Below are positions 44,201 to 55,510 of a DNA stretch of 64,000 nucleotides, in pieces. How positions within the stretch are numbered: position 1 is the first letter of the stretch; the number at the start of each line of letters is the position of its first letter. The translations under genes and the position numbers were made by a program. A model generated the notes under the pieces. The model made no database searches. It was not told where the DNA came from and saw nothing but the letters and a program-made list of their open reading frames with translations. Origin of the DNA: Aegilops tauschii subsp. strangulata (Eukaryota > Streptophyta > Magnoliopsida > Poales > Poaceae); the NCBI RefSeq assembly GCF_002575655.3, contig NC_053039.3, positions 239,670,622 through 239,734,621 on the forward strand. Reading direction: 5' to 3'.

Positions 44201-45020
44201 GGTGCGCGGCAGCACAGCCGCGGTGCCGCCCACGGGAGACAGGAGCAAGAACAGAGGTTGAAGAAGGAGCACGGCTGTTGGATTAACATCCAACGGTCCA
44301 GCTGCTAGAATCATTTGTTGATTAAGTTGACAAAGCCGTGCATACACGTCCGCTTAGTAGGCCCACAAGTCAGTCACCAAATCTGACGGGTCCCAGCTGT
44401 CAACGGATGAATAATTTTTTTCGCAAAACAAGGAGGCACTTCCTTCCGTGCGAAGATACAGCCGATGGGTCCCAGCTGTCATGTGGAGGAAACATTTTTT
44501 TTCAGCTTAATAAGGAGGAACTTTCCTTGCATGCGACCATGGACCTCGTGGGTCCCAGCCGTCAGGCTCTCCACGAACAGTCCTCTTCCGATGACTCTCG
44601 TTTGTTGACCACGCCGCACTGAACGCAGCGAGGCGGTGGACGACGGCGAGGCCCCGGACGGGAACGACTCGGAGATGGGAAAACGCGTCAGTGGAGTCGC
44701 AGATTGAGAGGAGGAGAAGGGTTATAACTGGTTCTATTGCGGTGTGGGGCTGTAGTTTGTGGAGAATAACAGGAGGTGTCGAGGGGTGGAGGGATAGCCT
44801 GGCCGGCGGTGGGTTAGCGCTTCGCGGCGATGCGTGCTAAGCAGAGCTGCTAGCCGCCGGAGGCCGGACCAGGCGACGCTGGAGGAAGAAGACGAGAGAT
44901 TGAAGGTGCATGCCGGCCGTTGGATATAAATACAATGGCTGTGGATGACACAATCATTTGTTGACCAAGTTGACAACGCCCTGCGTAGGCTTCGACCTAT
45001 TGGCCCACATATCAGCCTGC
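41290..45020. repeat. GC-rich CACTA modules 3 to 7
   Basis: Modules begin with a GTGGACCCAGCTGTCAGCC-like motif near 41,545, 42,270, 43,208, 43,940 and 44,535. Each runs through CGACGGCGAGGCC and GGAGCAAGAAGACCAGAGG to CACGACGGCCGTTGGATGG. Modules 3 and 5 keep the ACTAAGTTGAC/GTCAACTTAGT inverted repeat. Spacers carry GGTGGGTCCCAGCTGTCAG and CGCGAAATACGGTGGCCCG copies. An AT-rich spacer at 42,730-43,080 has no ORF. Confidence 0.8.
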
Positions 45021-45180
45021 AAAAATGTGGCATATATTTAACCCATGTTTTCTAGAATGTACAGTCCATTTGCTGGGCTGGGTGAACAAATAATATCGCG
45101 TCAATCAGGCCCATTTATATTTTCTAAGAAATCCCAGCCCATTTGCACTTCCTTGAAATACACGTATTAGGTGGGCTCGT

Positions 45181-45640
45181 TATATATATAATGTTATGTT
45201 AGAAGGAGAAATTAATATCAAAGAATAAACCGGAGAGGCACATTTATATATATATATAAAATTAAGAAATTAGCGAGCTATTGCTCAGAATAAAAATGAG
45301 CGCGTTATTATTAAATTGGTCCTTAAAATCTTCGCAAGCTTTTGTACGCAATCACCAGGATTTTCCTTGCCTGTGAGTCAAAAAGAACCAGGATTTTCCT
45401 TGCCAACTTCCGTTAAACATTTACTTTTATAAGTTAATAACACGTGGGATGTTTTTATAATGTATATATAAGTCTCTACAAAATATATGATAATAGTAAT
45501 AATATAAATATATATAATGTGGTTAGAAGGGAAAACATAAATTGGACACATCATTACTTTTATAAGAGACCTGCGTTTTATACCCCACAGTAGGCATACT
45601 AACAAGTTCACACACAAATACAACAGAAAAGGTAAACATT
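45181..45640. other. AT-rich spacer with TA microsatellites
   Basis: Short (TA)n runs occur at about 45,182, 45,247 and 45,465. There is no convincing ORF. This is the transition from CACTA sequence to lower-copy DNA. Confidence 0.55.
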
Positions 45641-45708
45641 CATATCAAACTCAGGTTCACAGGACACGTTCATATTCATAGCCAACATTCACTATCAACA
45701 ACTCAAAA

Positions 45709-45860
45709 GATTCATATATACACAAGCTCAGTATATCTATGCATCCAAATGATTGATAGATCACATGACAATATTCATACATAATTCACAAAAAGATTCA
45801 GATATACACATGTTCAGTATGTTTATGCATCCAAATGATTGAGATCACAGCCAATATGAT
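45709..45860. repeat. 86-bp tandem duplication
   Basis: GATTCATATATACACAAGCT (45,709) and GATTCAGATATACACATGTT (45,795) each lead into TATGCATCCAAATGATTGA. Two diverged copies at the left end of the possible minus-strand unit. Confidence 0.8.
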
Positions 45861-46130
45861 CCTTGGACGAACTTTAATTACCTAGGGTACAAACTGGTAA
45901 ATGGTGTTCAATCGGAGGTACTTCTTGCTAAAATTAGTTCTTGTACGAGTAAACTTTCGAGTACATAAGAGGCAGCACAGACAATCTCAACTTTGCTTGT
46001 AGGTTTATCCTCAAATAGTGGCCTCGTGCCGAGGGAGGTTTGAGCAACTTGGCCACTACTTTCATCCAACTAGTTTACTGGCTCATCTTGGTCCTGTATC
46101 TCGCCAAAATTCTACATTGCAAACGAGAAA

Positions 46131-48275
46131 GGAGGCAGTTGAGAAAATGAACCACCCAAATTTTTTGTGCAGTTCAACTGAAATGGAACATCCTTGGCGT
46201 GCAGACTGATTAAGTGCCAGATGAATATACGCGTCAACCAACTTGTCTGGAATCTTTAGACTCCATGCCATATAGTTCGCTACCATATGTGCCGATAACC
46301 AAAAGGCACAAGTTGGGACCAAAGACTGGACTGCGTTTTTCTGGGCTACACCAAGCAATATTTTTGGCGTTCACTCTCCTAATACTTGGAGTTTGACAAT
46401 TGGTTGACGCCGGTTGATACTCGAATGAATATAGGCACTTCTTGTCAACATCGATGCTTGTCTGAGTGAACTTTGGAGTACACAGCAGCAGCATAAGTAC
46501 CTGTCCATCTTATCATTTTGTGCAGTTCTACTGAAATCACCCGATGTAATGATTTGCCTGCGAGTTCAGGCTCCAAATCACTCCTTTATGAAATCGGCAA
46601 ACAGTAGCACAATACCAAATTACCAATACATATGACAGGCACAATAATCAGGATAAAGAACAGTACCAACCTGTGTGAGGTAGCATATCAATTACTATTT
46701 CCTTTGACTGGAAGCCGAGATAAGCCAAGCGACTAACAGCAAAGGAAGAAAGCAAGCGGAGATTAGCGACTCACAGGAAAGGACGGAAGCTGTCGAGGCA
46801 ATGAAGCACCCAAAGTTTTTGTGCAGTTCCACCAAAATCGAGCATCCCTGTTGGCACATATATTGAGAGAGTGAGATTACTGTAATAGTGGGACTAGTTG
46901 ATGAAACATACACTAACAAATAGAAGCATCCTCATTATCTTAATGGGTAAAGTTAGCAACATAGTAGTCTTGCTTAAAGAGAGGTATTTTTTTATTTAAT
47001 CAGTGCCAATTAGCTCAACTCAACACTCAAACCATTGCCATTTATCATAGGTTGCAAAACTTTAACGTGCAAAGATAAAGGAGTTTCTCATGACAGTAGC
47101 ACGATACAAATAGAGATGACAGCAAACTAATATGGATGAAGGCCTTAAGCCCGTACCAACCTGAGAAAAAAAGCTTATTCATGTAGTCCCATAAGAGATG
47201 ATAAAGCACTCACTGGAATCACACAATAGTATATATTTTTGTGCACTTCAAATGTATGGTTGAAATCACTCTTGTTTACTAGTGCTGAGATTATATCGAA
47301 AGATTATCAAGAACTTCCAGCAGAGTTAAAGCACTGGCTGGGATAGAGTTCATTGTATTGTCTTGTGTAGTTCCACTAAAATGTATGATTGGCACAACAT
47401 GATCCCTGTTTGCACAAGTAGGAACAAGGTGAAACCTTCATTAGCTTAGTGAGAAACGATAGGAAGACATTAGCATATTACTCAAACAGTAGCATCAAAT
47501 TCATGATGGACAATACGCAAAACATTGCCTCATTGAACCAATGGCAATAAATTGACATGCAAAACAATAGCACTATTATGTCATGACACTAATAATATTC
47601 CCTCCCTGCTCCACCACATGATTCACCTCCATAGACAAACATACACATGTACATGATTCAGCATAGGGTCCTACTAAAGATTTTTTTAACTCCAACAGGA
47701 AAATTAGGCAGTAATAAATTAGTGGTACTTAAGTACTCCTAATTAATTAAGTGAGACAGCAGAAGTGGAAGGGATCCCTGGAGGATCGTCTCACATGTAA
47801 GGTAGTCGTTGCCGGAGCCCTTGAATGGCCTCGACTGAGGCCTCTGGCTTCAGCAAGATCGCCTTGGCATTGTTTATTCTTCTTCTTCTTCCTCTTCATG
47901 CTCTGTTTCTCTTTCTCCTCACCAGTTGGTGAAACCAAGTACATGATTGGCCTTCTAATTCAGAATTGGTTTTGCCAGTGAGGGAGTACAAGTGTACTAG
48001 TAAAAAACAGCATTATTTTCTCATGGCAGTCTGAAAATAGAGATGAACACATGCATTAAATATCATTCTTACCTAAAGGATGGTTATGGCGCCAATATGG
48101 ATGATGACGATTGGAACACAGATCTCCCTTTGTGCAGTTCCACGAAAATGAAGCAACTGTTCCATTCTGACATTCCAGTTAAACAGCACAAAAGTCACTT
48201 CTTTTAAGAAGAGTTTTGTGCAGTGCACCAAAAGGTCACAACAGCAACCAGGAGAATTGGATATCCCTGTTTGCA
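46131..48275 (-). repeat. Seven dispersed copies of a GTGGAACTGCACAAAA motif
   Basis: On the plus strand TTTTGTGCAGTTCCACTGAAAT-like motifs occur near 46,157, 46,513, 46,815, 47,238, 47,370, 48,129 and 48,215. Several are followed, after 15-30 bp, by ATCCCTGTTTGCACAA, a splice-acceptor-like sequence on the minus strand. All copies are in the same orientation. Confidence 0.75.
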
Positions 48276-48405
48276 CAAAAAGGCACAGAGGAAATAGTCA
48301 GAGTCTCAAACAATTACAGGCAAAAATATTTGGCTAAACTTTTCATGGCTTATAACAGTGGCATGGCTTCATTTTTACCAGGGACATTAGATTAAGAACA
48401 GCTAA

Positions 48406-48907
48406 GGCTGCGTTCGGTTCACAGGTTTGGTGCAGGATTTTTGTAGGAACACAATTCCTACGGTATTCTTTCCCCTCCAACCGTTCGGAACACGGGAAAG
48501 GTGAATAGTGTTTCATAGTAAAGCTGGTCTGGTAGTACTGATTCCATAGGATTAGAAACATCCACGCGCTGCTCATTTTTTGGGCGGAAGCCCGAGGCAG
48601 GCGCTCGCTGCCATGCGTTAGACAGGTTGCTGTGCTGTGTTGCCGGAATAAAAAAATCAACCTATGTGTGGTACGTGAGGTGAGGACAAGAGTAGTCACT
48701 GTGCAACTGAATAAACAAATAGCATCTCATACTGCCAAGCATGCTACTCTAAAAAAACAAATCTGTACATTTCGTAGTCCATCCGAACACATTCTCTTGA
48801 GAGTTTCCTTCGGTTCGCTGTTCCATAGTTTTATACCTACATTCCTTTCCTATTCCTCTATTTTCATCAAGACCTATGTTTTCTGCCCCTTTATTCCGAA
48901 CGGAGCC
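48406..48907. mobile_element. 502-bp MITE (PIF/Harbinger-like)
   Basis: The ends GGCTGCGTTCGGTTC and GAACGGAGCC form terminal inverted repeats and a TAA target duplication flanks them (48,403-48,405, 48,908-48,910). There is no transposase. The 3-bp TAA duplication suggests the Tourist/PIF-Harbinger type. Confidence 0.75.
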
Positions 48908-49270
48908 TAAATATTTGGTATAAGGGCATGGGACAGTGGGTGCACCAGCAGTCCAGCACCATGTACGTAAACAGGGGCATAAAGTGGTGATTCATAGTTT
49001 GTTGCCCCAACAAAGAAACATCCAAGAAACATATCTGGGTTGGTCCCATTTTTGTTCACTCTAGCCACCTACTCCTATGTGTGGATAGCAAATCTAGTCC
49101 TGGTCATACCACTGTGTACAACGTTACCCCTATATTTCCCTTTTCGACCAAGAGACCGGTTGGATGACCAGTCTGTACTACTTTCACCCCCTTTCCTTCC
49201 TGTTTGTACCAAGTCCGATGTACATACTAAATTCCCCCACCCCCACTTTATTTCTTGTTTGAACCAAGTA

Positions 49271-49373
49271 CTCCCTCCGTCCGGAATTACTTGTCATCAA
49301 AATGGATGTGTCTAGAACTAAAATACATCTAGATACATCCATTTCAATGACAAGTATTTTCGGACGGAGGGAG
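49271..49373. mobile_element. 103-bp Stowaway MITE
   Basis: CTCCCTCCGTCCGGAATTAC at the left and GGACGGAGGGAG at the right are inverted repeats flanked by TA on both sides (49,269 and 49,374). The whole sequence folds into one hairpin (ACTTGTCAT / ATGACAAGT). Confidence 0.93.
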
Positions 49374-49881
49374 TACAAGATTCGACTCCATGAAGTAGCT
49401 TTACCTCTAACAATAGAAAAAAAGATGTGACGTTGGACCATCCGATCAAGAGGGGCTGAGAGGTAGAAAATGATGCACATGCAGCGATGTAGCGAGCTGG
49501 GGAAGTAGAGCTAAGGCGGTTTCGAACAAAGATATACCTGAAGGTCGTCGGGATGTGGATAGGTGGGCGGCGGGAGGCCGGATACGCCCACAGGCAACGA
49601 CGAAGGGATCGGAGGACCTCCCGTGCCGGCACTCGGCCAGGGATAACGGTGCGGCCGGCAGTGGGTCTCCTCCCTCGCCGTCGACAATGGCCTAAACGCT
49701 GTCCCTCCTCCCCTTCACCGGCGGAGGGGGATAGGTCCGGATCTGTAACCAGCGGTGAGGATAGAAAGCCAGTGTTTTTTGAAGGGAGAAAGACAGTGTT
49801 ACTACCCCTATCTTGTTTAGATCTGGAGAGGATGAGAGTATGTGAATAGAGCAACCCTAGCAAGCAAGCGCGGAGGCTCCG

Positions 49882-49893
49882 ACCTATATATAC
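49882..49893 (-). promoter_or_regulatory. TATA box of the possible minus-strand unit
   Basis: The minus strand reads CTACGTATATATAGGTCGG, about 25-30 bases before a GC-rich leader containing CTAGGGTTGCTC. Confidence 0.45.
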
Positions 49894-50184
49894 GTAGTGG
49901 GGTAGTTTTCCTTTTTCACTCCATCAAAACAATTGTTTACAATTGTGTACTACTACATGCCAGGTCGCGGTTTTTTTAGTTGTTGATTGCTTTTTGAGAT
50001 AGCTACCCGCTTGTTCCAAGTGGTGTTACGGTGTGCCAGGTCGCACTTTGTATCATTCAAGTCTGGTACTACAAGTCCCTCCATTAAATGAACAACCACC
50101 CCCTCGTAAAAATTGTGAACAAGCCCACGGCTAAAATTAGCGGAAACGTGGGTTGCCCCAACATGCATTATTATTTATATTTTC

Positions 50185-51470
50185 TACTCCCTCCATTCCT
50201 AAATATAAGTCTTTTTTATAAGCCACACCTAAGACACGAATTTTTTTATTAGCAGTGAACCCCACATGTCATAGACACAATAATTGTGGCAAGATTCCCT
50301 TAGGCAAGCCAAAGTGTGTCTAACAATTTGAGCAACTCAGGTTAGGCAAGTGTGGCAAGTGTGGGAAAAATAATGTGGCAACATAAGACAAACATAGTCA
50401 CAATCCAAACAGCCCCGTAATTTTTTGTGACATGCATGAAATTTGGTTAGTTAAATTTATAGTCAAAATTTGGCAAGGTGCATTGAATCAACACATGCAA
50501 GTATCAAAAGGAAAGTCACGGCATGCATGCATGCGTTGTACTCCCTCCGTTTCCAAATATAAGTCTTTTTAGAGATTGCAACAAGTGACTACATACGAAG
50601 CATAATATGTCTACTCCTACATACGAAGTAGCCCATTTGAAATGTGTAAAAAGACTTATATCGAGTGCAGTGCTTTGATGTGTCGCGTCAACTCGTACAA
50701 GACCGAGAAATTTGATTACTACAGCGCCCTCTCCCTCGCGGGCTGAGCTCCGGTGCCTTAACTGCATCTGCCTTTGGCTGCATGACAGGAGGGCCAACCA
50801 CCTGTTGGGCCCACCTGTCATAGACGCAAAGGCAGGAGCAGTAAGTAGAAGCTTTTGCTACACGCTATCCCTCCCGCACGAGGTGGACGGACATGCAGCA
50901 GTGGATTCGATACTGTAGAAGTAGGAGTAACATCATTGTTCGTCTTCTCGAAGAGGCGAAGAGCCAAGCGCAACCCGAACGTGGCAGTTGCGAACGCTCG
51001 CATGGTGCGGTTCCTTGGAGTTCTAGCCAGGCTCTTGCATGAGACAAAATTGCTATTGTTTAACAATTAAACTCCATTATCCATTGGTTGATACTCATTC
51101 TGCATAGGTCCACGTGCTTAGCACCGTTTCCTCCTGGGGTCACCAATGTTTATTTGCTAATTAATAGCATTGCATGCAATGAACTAGCCATTGCAAGTCA
51201 TTAAAAGCATGCACACCTCTCATCTCTTATTGGTTGATATGTCAAGAAACAAGAAACAAGGTAGAAGTTAATGCACCGTGCCTAAGTGTTTTGGGACTAT
51301 TTGGTTTTCGTAAGATGACTTACACACCTAGACGGAGGGAGTAGTATAGCCCTCTAAACCGGAAGGAGTATTTGCCTTTCTAGAGATTTCAACAAGTGAC
51401 TAGACTACACCGTGTGCAGTACTCCCTCCCTTCTCGTTTATAGGGCTCAAATCTCAAATCTCATGAACCA
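50185..51470. repeat. Several truncated MITEs
   Basis: Stowaway-type starts (CTCCCTCCATTCCTAAATAT at about 50,186; CTCCCTCCGTTTCCAAATAT at about 50,541) lack a clean matching end; the second ends in a decayed AAAAAGACTTATAT near 50,660. AGACGGAGGGAG at 51,331 and CTCCCTCCCTTCTCG at 51,423 are further remnants. GCCACACCTAAGACACG to ACAGCCCCGT (50,222-50,417) looks like another MITE. No gene is seen between 49,900 and 52,050. Confidence 0.6.
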
Positions 51471-52052
51471 AGGCATTTTGCGATTGGAGGAATGTATCTC
51501 GTACTTTACAAAACTACCCTAATTAAACACATGCATTAATTACGTAGTTCTCTCATTTTCCTCTCTGCCTTGGTCGCGGTGCACAATATTGAGCACTCCT
51601 ATATGACTAGCCGCTCTATCTACATGCGGGACATTTCAAAGCATCCAGGCCCGCGTGCCATCCACCAAATCACAGCGAGGTGCTACAGTCGAGACTCACC
51701 TGTCACCCCGGTGTGGCCGTCATGACCCGTCATATCACAAAACCCACACCTTTACCAGCAGTGGTAAGGTGGCCTCCAAGTTGGACTGGACGAAGCAACT
51801 ATCATTTCACTGGAACGCTCGTTCAAGCCCTTTCTTCCCTTTCTTGAAGAAAACCTCACTCCAGGCTACTCACTTCTGCCATTTTTCTTCTGTACCGACG
51901 AAGGAAAGGTGGCGAATCAGTTATGCTGCTATATTTTCATTCCAAGAATCTTCTTTTTGCGAAGCATCGACCGATTCTCACATCCTATTCTTTTCCCGTT
52001 TTCATTGCGATTGTGGTTTCCTTTTGATTGCTTTTTGTTTGTCAGTTCATTG

Positions 52053-52726
52053 ATGGATCCTGGAGCACTAGGCAAAGAGTTGCCAGCGGACAACCCACTG
52101 GAGACAGCGATCTCCAGGAAGCGAGCACCGACCAACGAGTTGACCATGTTGGCGGGCCAACCCATGGAGACAAAGAACTCCAAGAAACAAGCACTGGCCA
52201 AAGAGTTGAGGACGTTGGCGGATGAACTCCTTAAAGAAAGTTGGAAGAACAGCAAGGGCCCCACCGTGCCTACCCCAGGAACTCTGATTGCCACCTATGT
52301 GAGGCTCAAGACCGAGTTTGAGGAGATAGTCGCCGTTGAGAAGCAGTATTCCCCTGGCAAGGTGATGGCCCCCATCGAGGACGAGGAGATGGCCCCCGGA
52401 GGGATGAGATCCCCCGGTGAGCTGCACAAAGTAAAAAATATTGGCTTATTACCATAGTTGTGGTTTTTGATTATTTGCAATGTGCTTGCTAATATGTTAG
52501 GGTTGTGCAGGTGCCGGTGGACGTCCTTGATGATTCCGATGTCGTGGCCCGTCCTGTTGGCACTGCCCCGGAGATCGATTCCGATGCCACTGTCCATCCC
52601 GTGGACATCGCCCCAGAGATCGATTCCGATGTCGCGGTCAGTCCTGTGGACATCGCCCCAGAAATCGATTCCCATGCTGCTGTCCGTGCTGTGGTCATTG
52701 CCCGAGAGATCGATGACAAGAAATAG
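52053..52726 (+). CDS. Two-exon hypothetical gene with C-terminal 15-residue repeats
   Basis: Exon 1 (52,053-52,430) starts MDPGALGKELPADNPLETAI. A short intron (52,431-52,510, GTAAAA to GTGCAG) is in phase 0. Exon 2 (52,511-52,726) ends EIDDKK-stop. The total is 197 residues. The N-terminal half is Lys/Glu-rich and helical with two related segments (ALGKELPADNPLETA and ALAKELRTLADELLK). The middle has TYVRLKTEFEEIVAVEKQY. The C-terminus is four copies of a VDIAPEIDSDVAVSP-like unit, very acidic. The upstream frame is open to 51,909 but is AT-rich, so the ATG at 52,053 is preferred. No known domain. The clean splice sites and in-frame repeat favour a real gene; expression is unknown. Confidence 0.55.
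52550..52718 (+). repeat. 45-bp coding tandem repeat
   Basis: ATCGCCCCAGAGATCGATTC recurs every 45 bp (four units, the first and last diverged). It keeps the reading frame of the gene at 52,053-52,726. Confidence 0.85.
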
Positions 52727-53349
52727 TTGGTCGCACTAATCCTTCAGGGTAGTTTGCATTGCCCTGTGTTTAATTACCAGAACGATGCGTGTTATCAAAC
52801 CATCTTAGGGCTAGTGCACTGTCTTGTGTGGGCGGATCTTGCTAATTTTGTTTGATAGTGAATCATGCGAACCCTCTCCGCGTTATGGAAACAGATGTAT
52901 CCTCACCAGCTTTTGATGTAATATATGGCATGCTTAGATGTAAGTTTGAACTGTTTATCATATCAGCAGGGCTTGTTTGATGATTCTTGGTGTTAGTAGG
53001 CTAGCTACTGTGCGAGCTATAGTACTTGCAAAACACTCACCGAAGAGAAACGTTGGGGCTGATGAGCTCATGGTACGCTTATACTTATCCCTCGTTGATC
53101 GACCAATAGCCCTAGCTCCTAAAATTGTAGGCTTAGCGATCGATCAGACAATAGTCGACATACGTTCAGGCCTCATTTGGTTCATAGGGTAGGAAAATCG
53201 TAGCAGAAGTACAGAGAACGTGCAACACAAAATCATAGCAGTGCAGAGATGTACTCCCTCCGTTCCAAACTAGATGACCTAGGCGGGCTAGTTTGGCCTA
53301 GTGGGTTTCAGTGATATGACGTGGTACAGTGCCGTTCAGTCTTCGCGTG

Positions 53350-53665
53350 TGGTAGCAGTATTGCGGGTACAGTAAGTTTTCTTGAAGAAGCGGAATTCAA
53401 CGAAGTCATGATGGTTCCTTCATCCGAACAACTTACAGTGGGAAAGGTTGGGCCTGCGATACGACCGGGGTAGACCAGGATAATTTTGTGCATGGCAGGT
53501 GGACCAGGATGGTCGACATCCCACATGTCGGCGAATGAAAGTATTCTTTCTGATATAGAGGACGAGCAACGAGTATTCATTGTTTATCTTTGATGAAAGC
53601 TATTGTCTCCACTGTTACGATGGAGGAGTGTGAAACACGGCAGCCCAGTGAACTTGGCATGTGCA
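53350..53665 (+). repeat. Segmental duplication, copy 1 block a
   Basis: AAGAAGCGGAATTCAACGAA through GGACCAGGATGGTCGACATC to GAAAGTATTCTTTC matches 56,975-57,185 in the same direction. The end GAAACACGGCAGCCCAGTG matches about 58,205. No coding function is seen. Confidence 0.85.
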
Positions 53666-53984
53666 CCACTCCCTCCTTCCTCATGTAATGCCCAGGTTAC
53701 AACTTTTTCTCACTTTCTCTCTATCTATTTCCTCTCAAAATGTTTTTTACCTTTCTTTTTTTAAGACACAATTGTTTTTTATGCCTTTTTTTAGAATTAT
53801 TTTTTTATACCTAGGAGCACGTGTAGAGACGGGCTCTTGCAGAGCCCACTCCTTGACTTTGTCAATGCGTCTCTCTCCTCCACATAAGGAGTACTACTTG
53901 CTATGCATGCATGCAGCGGGCAGCTGGCGTCTTGAGGGGACCGGGCGGTGAGAGCGGGCTCCGGAAGCGGTCCGGACTCCAGCA

Positions 53985-54180
53985 TGGCCCACCTCACATT
54001 ATCACCATATATTTCTTGGAGTCCGTGCGCGGCGGGCTGGCAATCTCTTCTCCCTCCCCCGTTTCTCTCTTCTCAGCCGACGCCCGCCGAGCGATTAGAT
54101 TTCGGCTATCGACGGTTTATTCAATTACGGTCCCACATGTCAGTGAAATTGCAAGACAACGCGTGTCCCCTCTAGTGAGC
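53985..54180 (+). repeat. Segmental duplication, copy 1 block b
   Basis: TATCACCATATATTTCTTGG, then TCCGTGCG and GCGGCGGGCTGG, match 58,262-58,365 with indels. The rest of 53,666-54,500 shows only weak frames, not called as genes. Confidence 0.65.
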
Positions 54181-54499
54181 GGCGTGCGAGCCGGACTGTC
54201 GGGGTTGCGACGCGTACGAGTCGTAAGTGTGCCGCCTTTTCCTTTAGAACTTGCGAAGCGTAACATTTTCGAGCGATCGATCGATAGAAATCCAAAACAA
54301 AATGACTAGGGCGGTGCTTTCGCGCTCGTTAGGCGGGCTAGTTCGAGTGATATGACGTGCTACAGTGCCGTCCACTTGCTCCATTTTTATGTAAGCAAGA
54401 GTTTACACTCTTACGCGGGAGGAGTGCGAAACACCGCGGATCTGATTTTGATCGAGGGATAACTGTTCCCTGCCAAATAATGGAGGATTGTTAGCGATT

Positions 54500-55330
54500 A
54501 TAGCATGATAGTTAGGGCATCTCCAGCGCTGGCCCACAAATTTACACCGGCATCTGTCCGAGGACACTGATGGATGCCATCCGATGCTGCCCGCATACCT
54601 TTCGACAACTATATGAACTAACCGGACAAAATTCGTGCAAACAAAGCAAATTTCAAATTAACCGGATGAAATTCATTACATTTCGAAAACTTTTCCTACA
54701 AACTGGATGAAATTCATTACATATTTTGCACAAACCGTACTAAAACCTACTGTAAACCTAATCTAAACGATCGCCGGCGCTCGACCACCATGTCCGGCCA
54801 TGAACCTGAGAAGGCCGGCCATTGCCTTTGCCTCCTCCTCATCCGCCTCGATAACCTCCTCCTCCAGAGCACAAGGTTCTGAAGATTTCCACCTCCACGT
54901 CGCCGTCAAGCGGCTAATCGGCCGCCGATGTTTACCCCACCAAGCTTGGCGTCGATTGAGTGGAGTAGCGGTGGCCTTCCTGGGACCAGAGCGGCGGCGA
55001 CCTACCATGTACTACTCTTCCTCGCTGCCGGCTGCGCCCGCGCACGCGCGCCGGCTTCGTGGTCGTGGCGGTGGAGGGCGGCCGGGGGGGGGGTGCCGGC
55101 GATCTCCTTCGTTTTCTCCTGCGACAGTACGTCGAAGAGAGCTTTGGAGCGCGCCCGGAGCGGAGCCGCCGATGTCCCTCGTCTGCTCCTACGACAGTAC
55201 GTCCAAGAGTGCTTCGGAGCGCCAGGAGGCCATGGTTGAAGGTGTGCCGACAGAAGGAAGGGACCGGAGGAGAATAAGTGTGGGTCTTTGGCTATGGCTG
55301 GGAGCTGGGGCTCAAGTTAATATAGCGTGA
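54500..55330 (-). other. Unassigned GC-rich segment with possible gene or transposon fragment
   Basis: GGGCATCTCCAGCGCTGG at about 54,514 resembles a common grass transposon/MITE end. After it, a minus-strand frame (55,008-54,763) ends EEEEAKAMAGLLRFMAGHGG-like in an acidic-then-hydrophobic style, but no start or domain is clear. A plus-strand frame (54,800-55,330) is open because of GC bias. Neither is called as a gene. Confidence 0.3.
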
Positions 55331-55412
55331 ATGGCAATGAGCCGCGGTAGACGGATGGACAACTGGCGCCAGAGTAGGTTCGTCGGGCGTGAATGCGGAC
55401 GCTGCTTCAGTG

Positions 55413-55507
55413 ACTTAACTGCAGATGCGTTTGGGTTACTGACATGTGGGCCCAACGGGCATCTGGCCCGCATGTCAGTGACACACCAATTGCACCTGCA
55501 GTTAAGT
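55413..55507. repeat. 95-bp nested hairpin
   Basis: The outer arms ACTTAACTGCAG and CTGCAGTTAAGT are perfect, and the inner arms GACATGTGGGCCC and GGCCCGCATGTC are nearly so. A related sequence (CCTTAACTGCATCTGCC) is at about 50,756. The hairpin seems to be an insertion into the duplicated block ending near 55,575. Confidence 0.85.
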
Positions 55508-55510
55508 CCG

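Larger units (their letters stand above)
39725..45180 (+). mobile_element. CACTA-C, second copy of the CACTA-A family
   Basis: CACTACAAAAAAAGACACAT at 39,725 is nearly identical to 13,206, and the next 240 bp match CACTA-A, including the site where CACTA-A carries a solo LTR. The AACTGAACCCGAG block, the GATGAACAG minisatellite, the GCGGTACGCC repeat and five GC-rich modules follow in the same order. The right terminus (reverse complement of the left) was not found, so the end given is where module similarity fades. No transposase is visible. Confidence 0.75.
45640..49895 (-). ncRNA. Possible minus-strand transcription unit with repeated exon-like modules
   Basis: Read on the minus strand, a TATA box (49,882-49,893) is followed by a GC-rich, leader-like segment ending in a good donor (TTCAG/GTATAT at 49,538). 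A further exon candidate at 48,266-48,073 is bounded by AACAG/GGATAT and TTTAG/GTAAGAATG. Similar modules starting CAG/GGAT and containing GTGGAACTGCACAAA lie near 47,405 and 46,850, with a variant near 46,195. No frame is shared by the modules, so a non-coding or decayed gene is more likely than a protein gene. A Lys-rich frame at 47,944-47,747 could be a coding exon. No known domain is seen. Confidence 0.35.

Noticed and set aside
39187..45180. Right terminus of CACTA-A or CACTA-C
   Set aside because: No reverse complement of CACTACAAAAAAAGACACAT was found to the right, so the true ends are left open and only approximate limits are given.
54800..55330. 176-residue plus-strand frame as a gene
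   Set aside because: Low-complexity Arg/Ser/Ala composition, frames open on both strands, a poly-G run inside and no domain.
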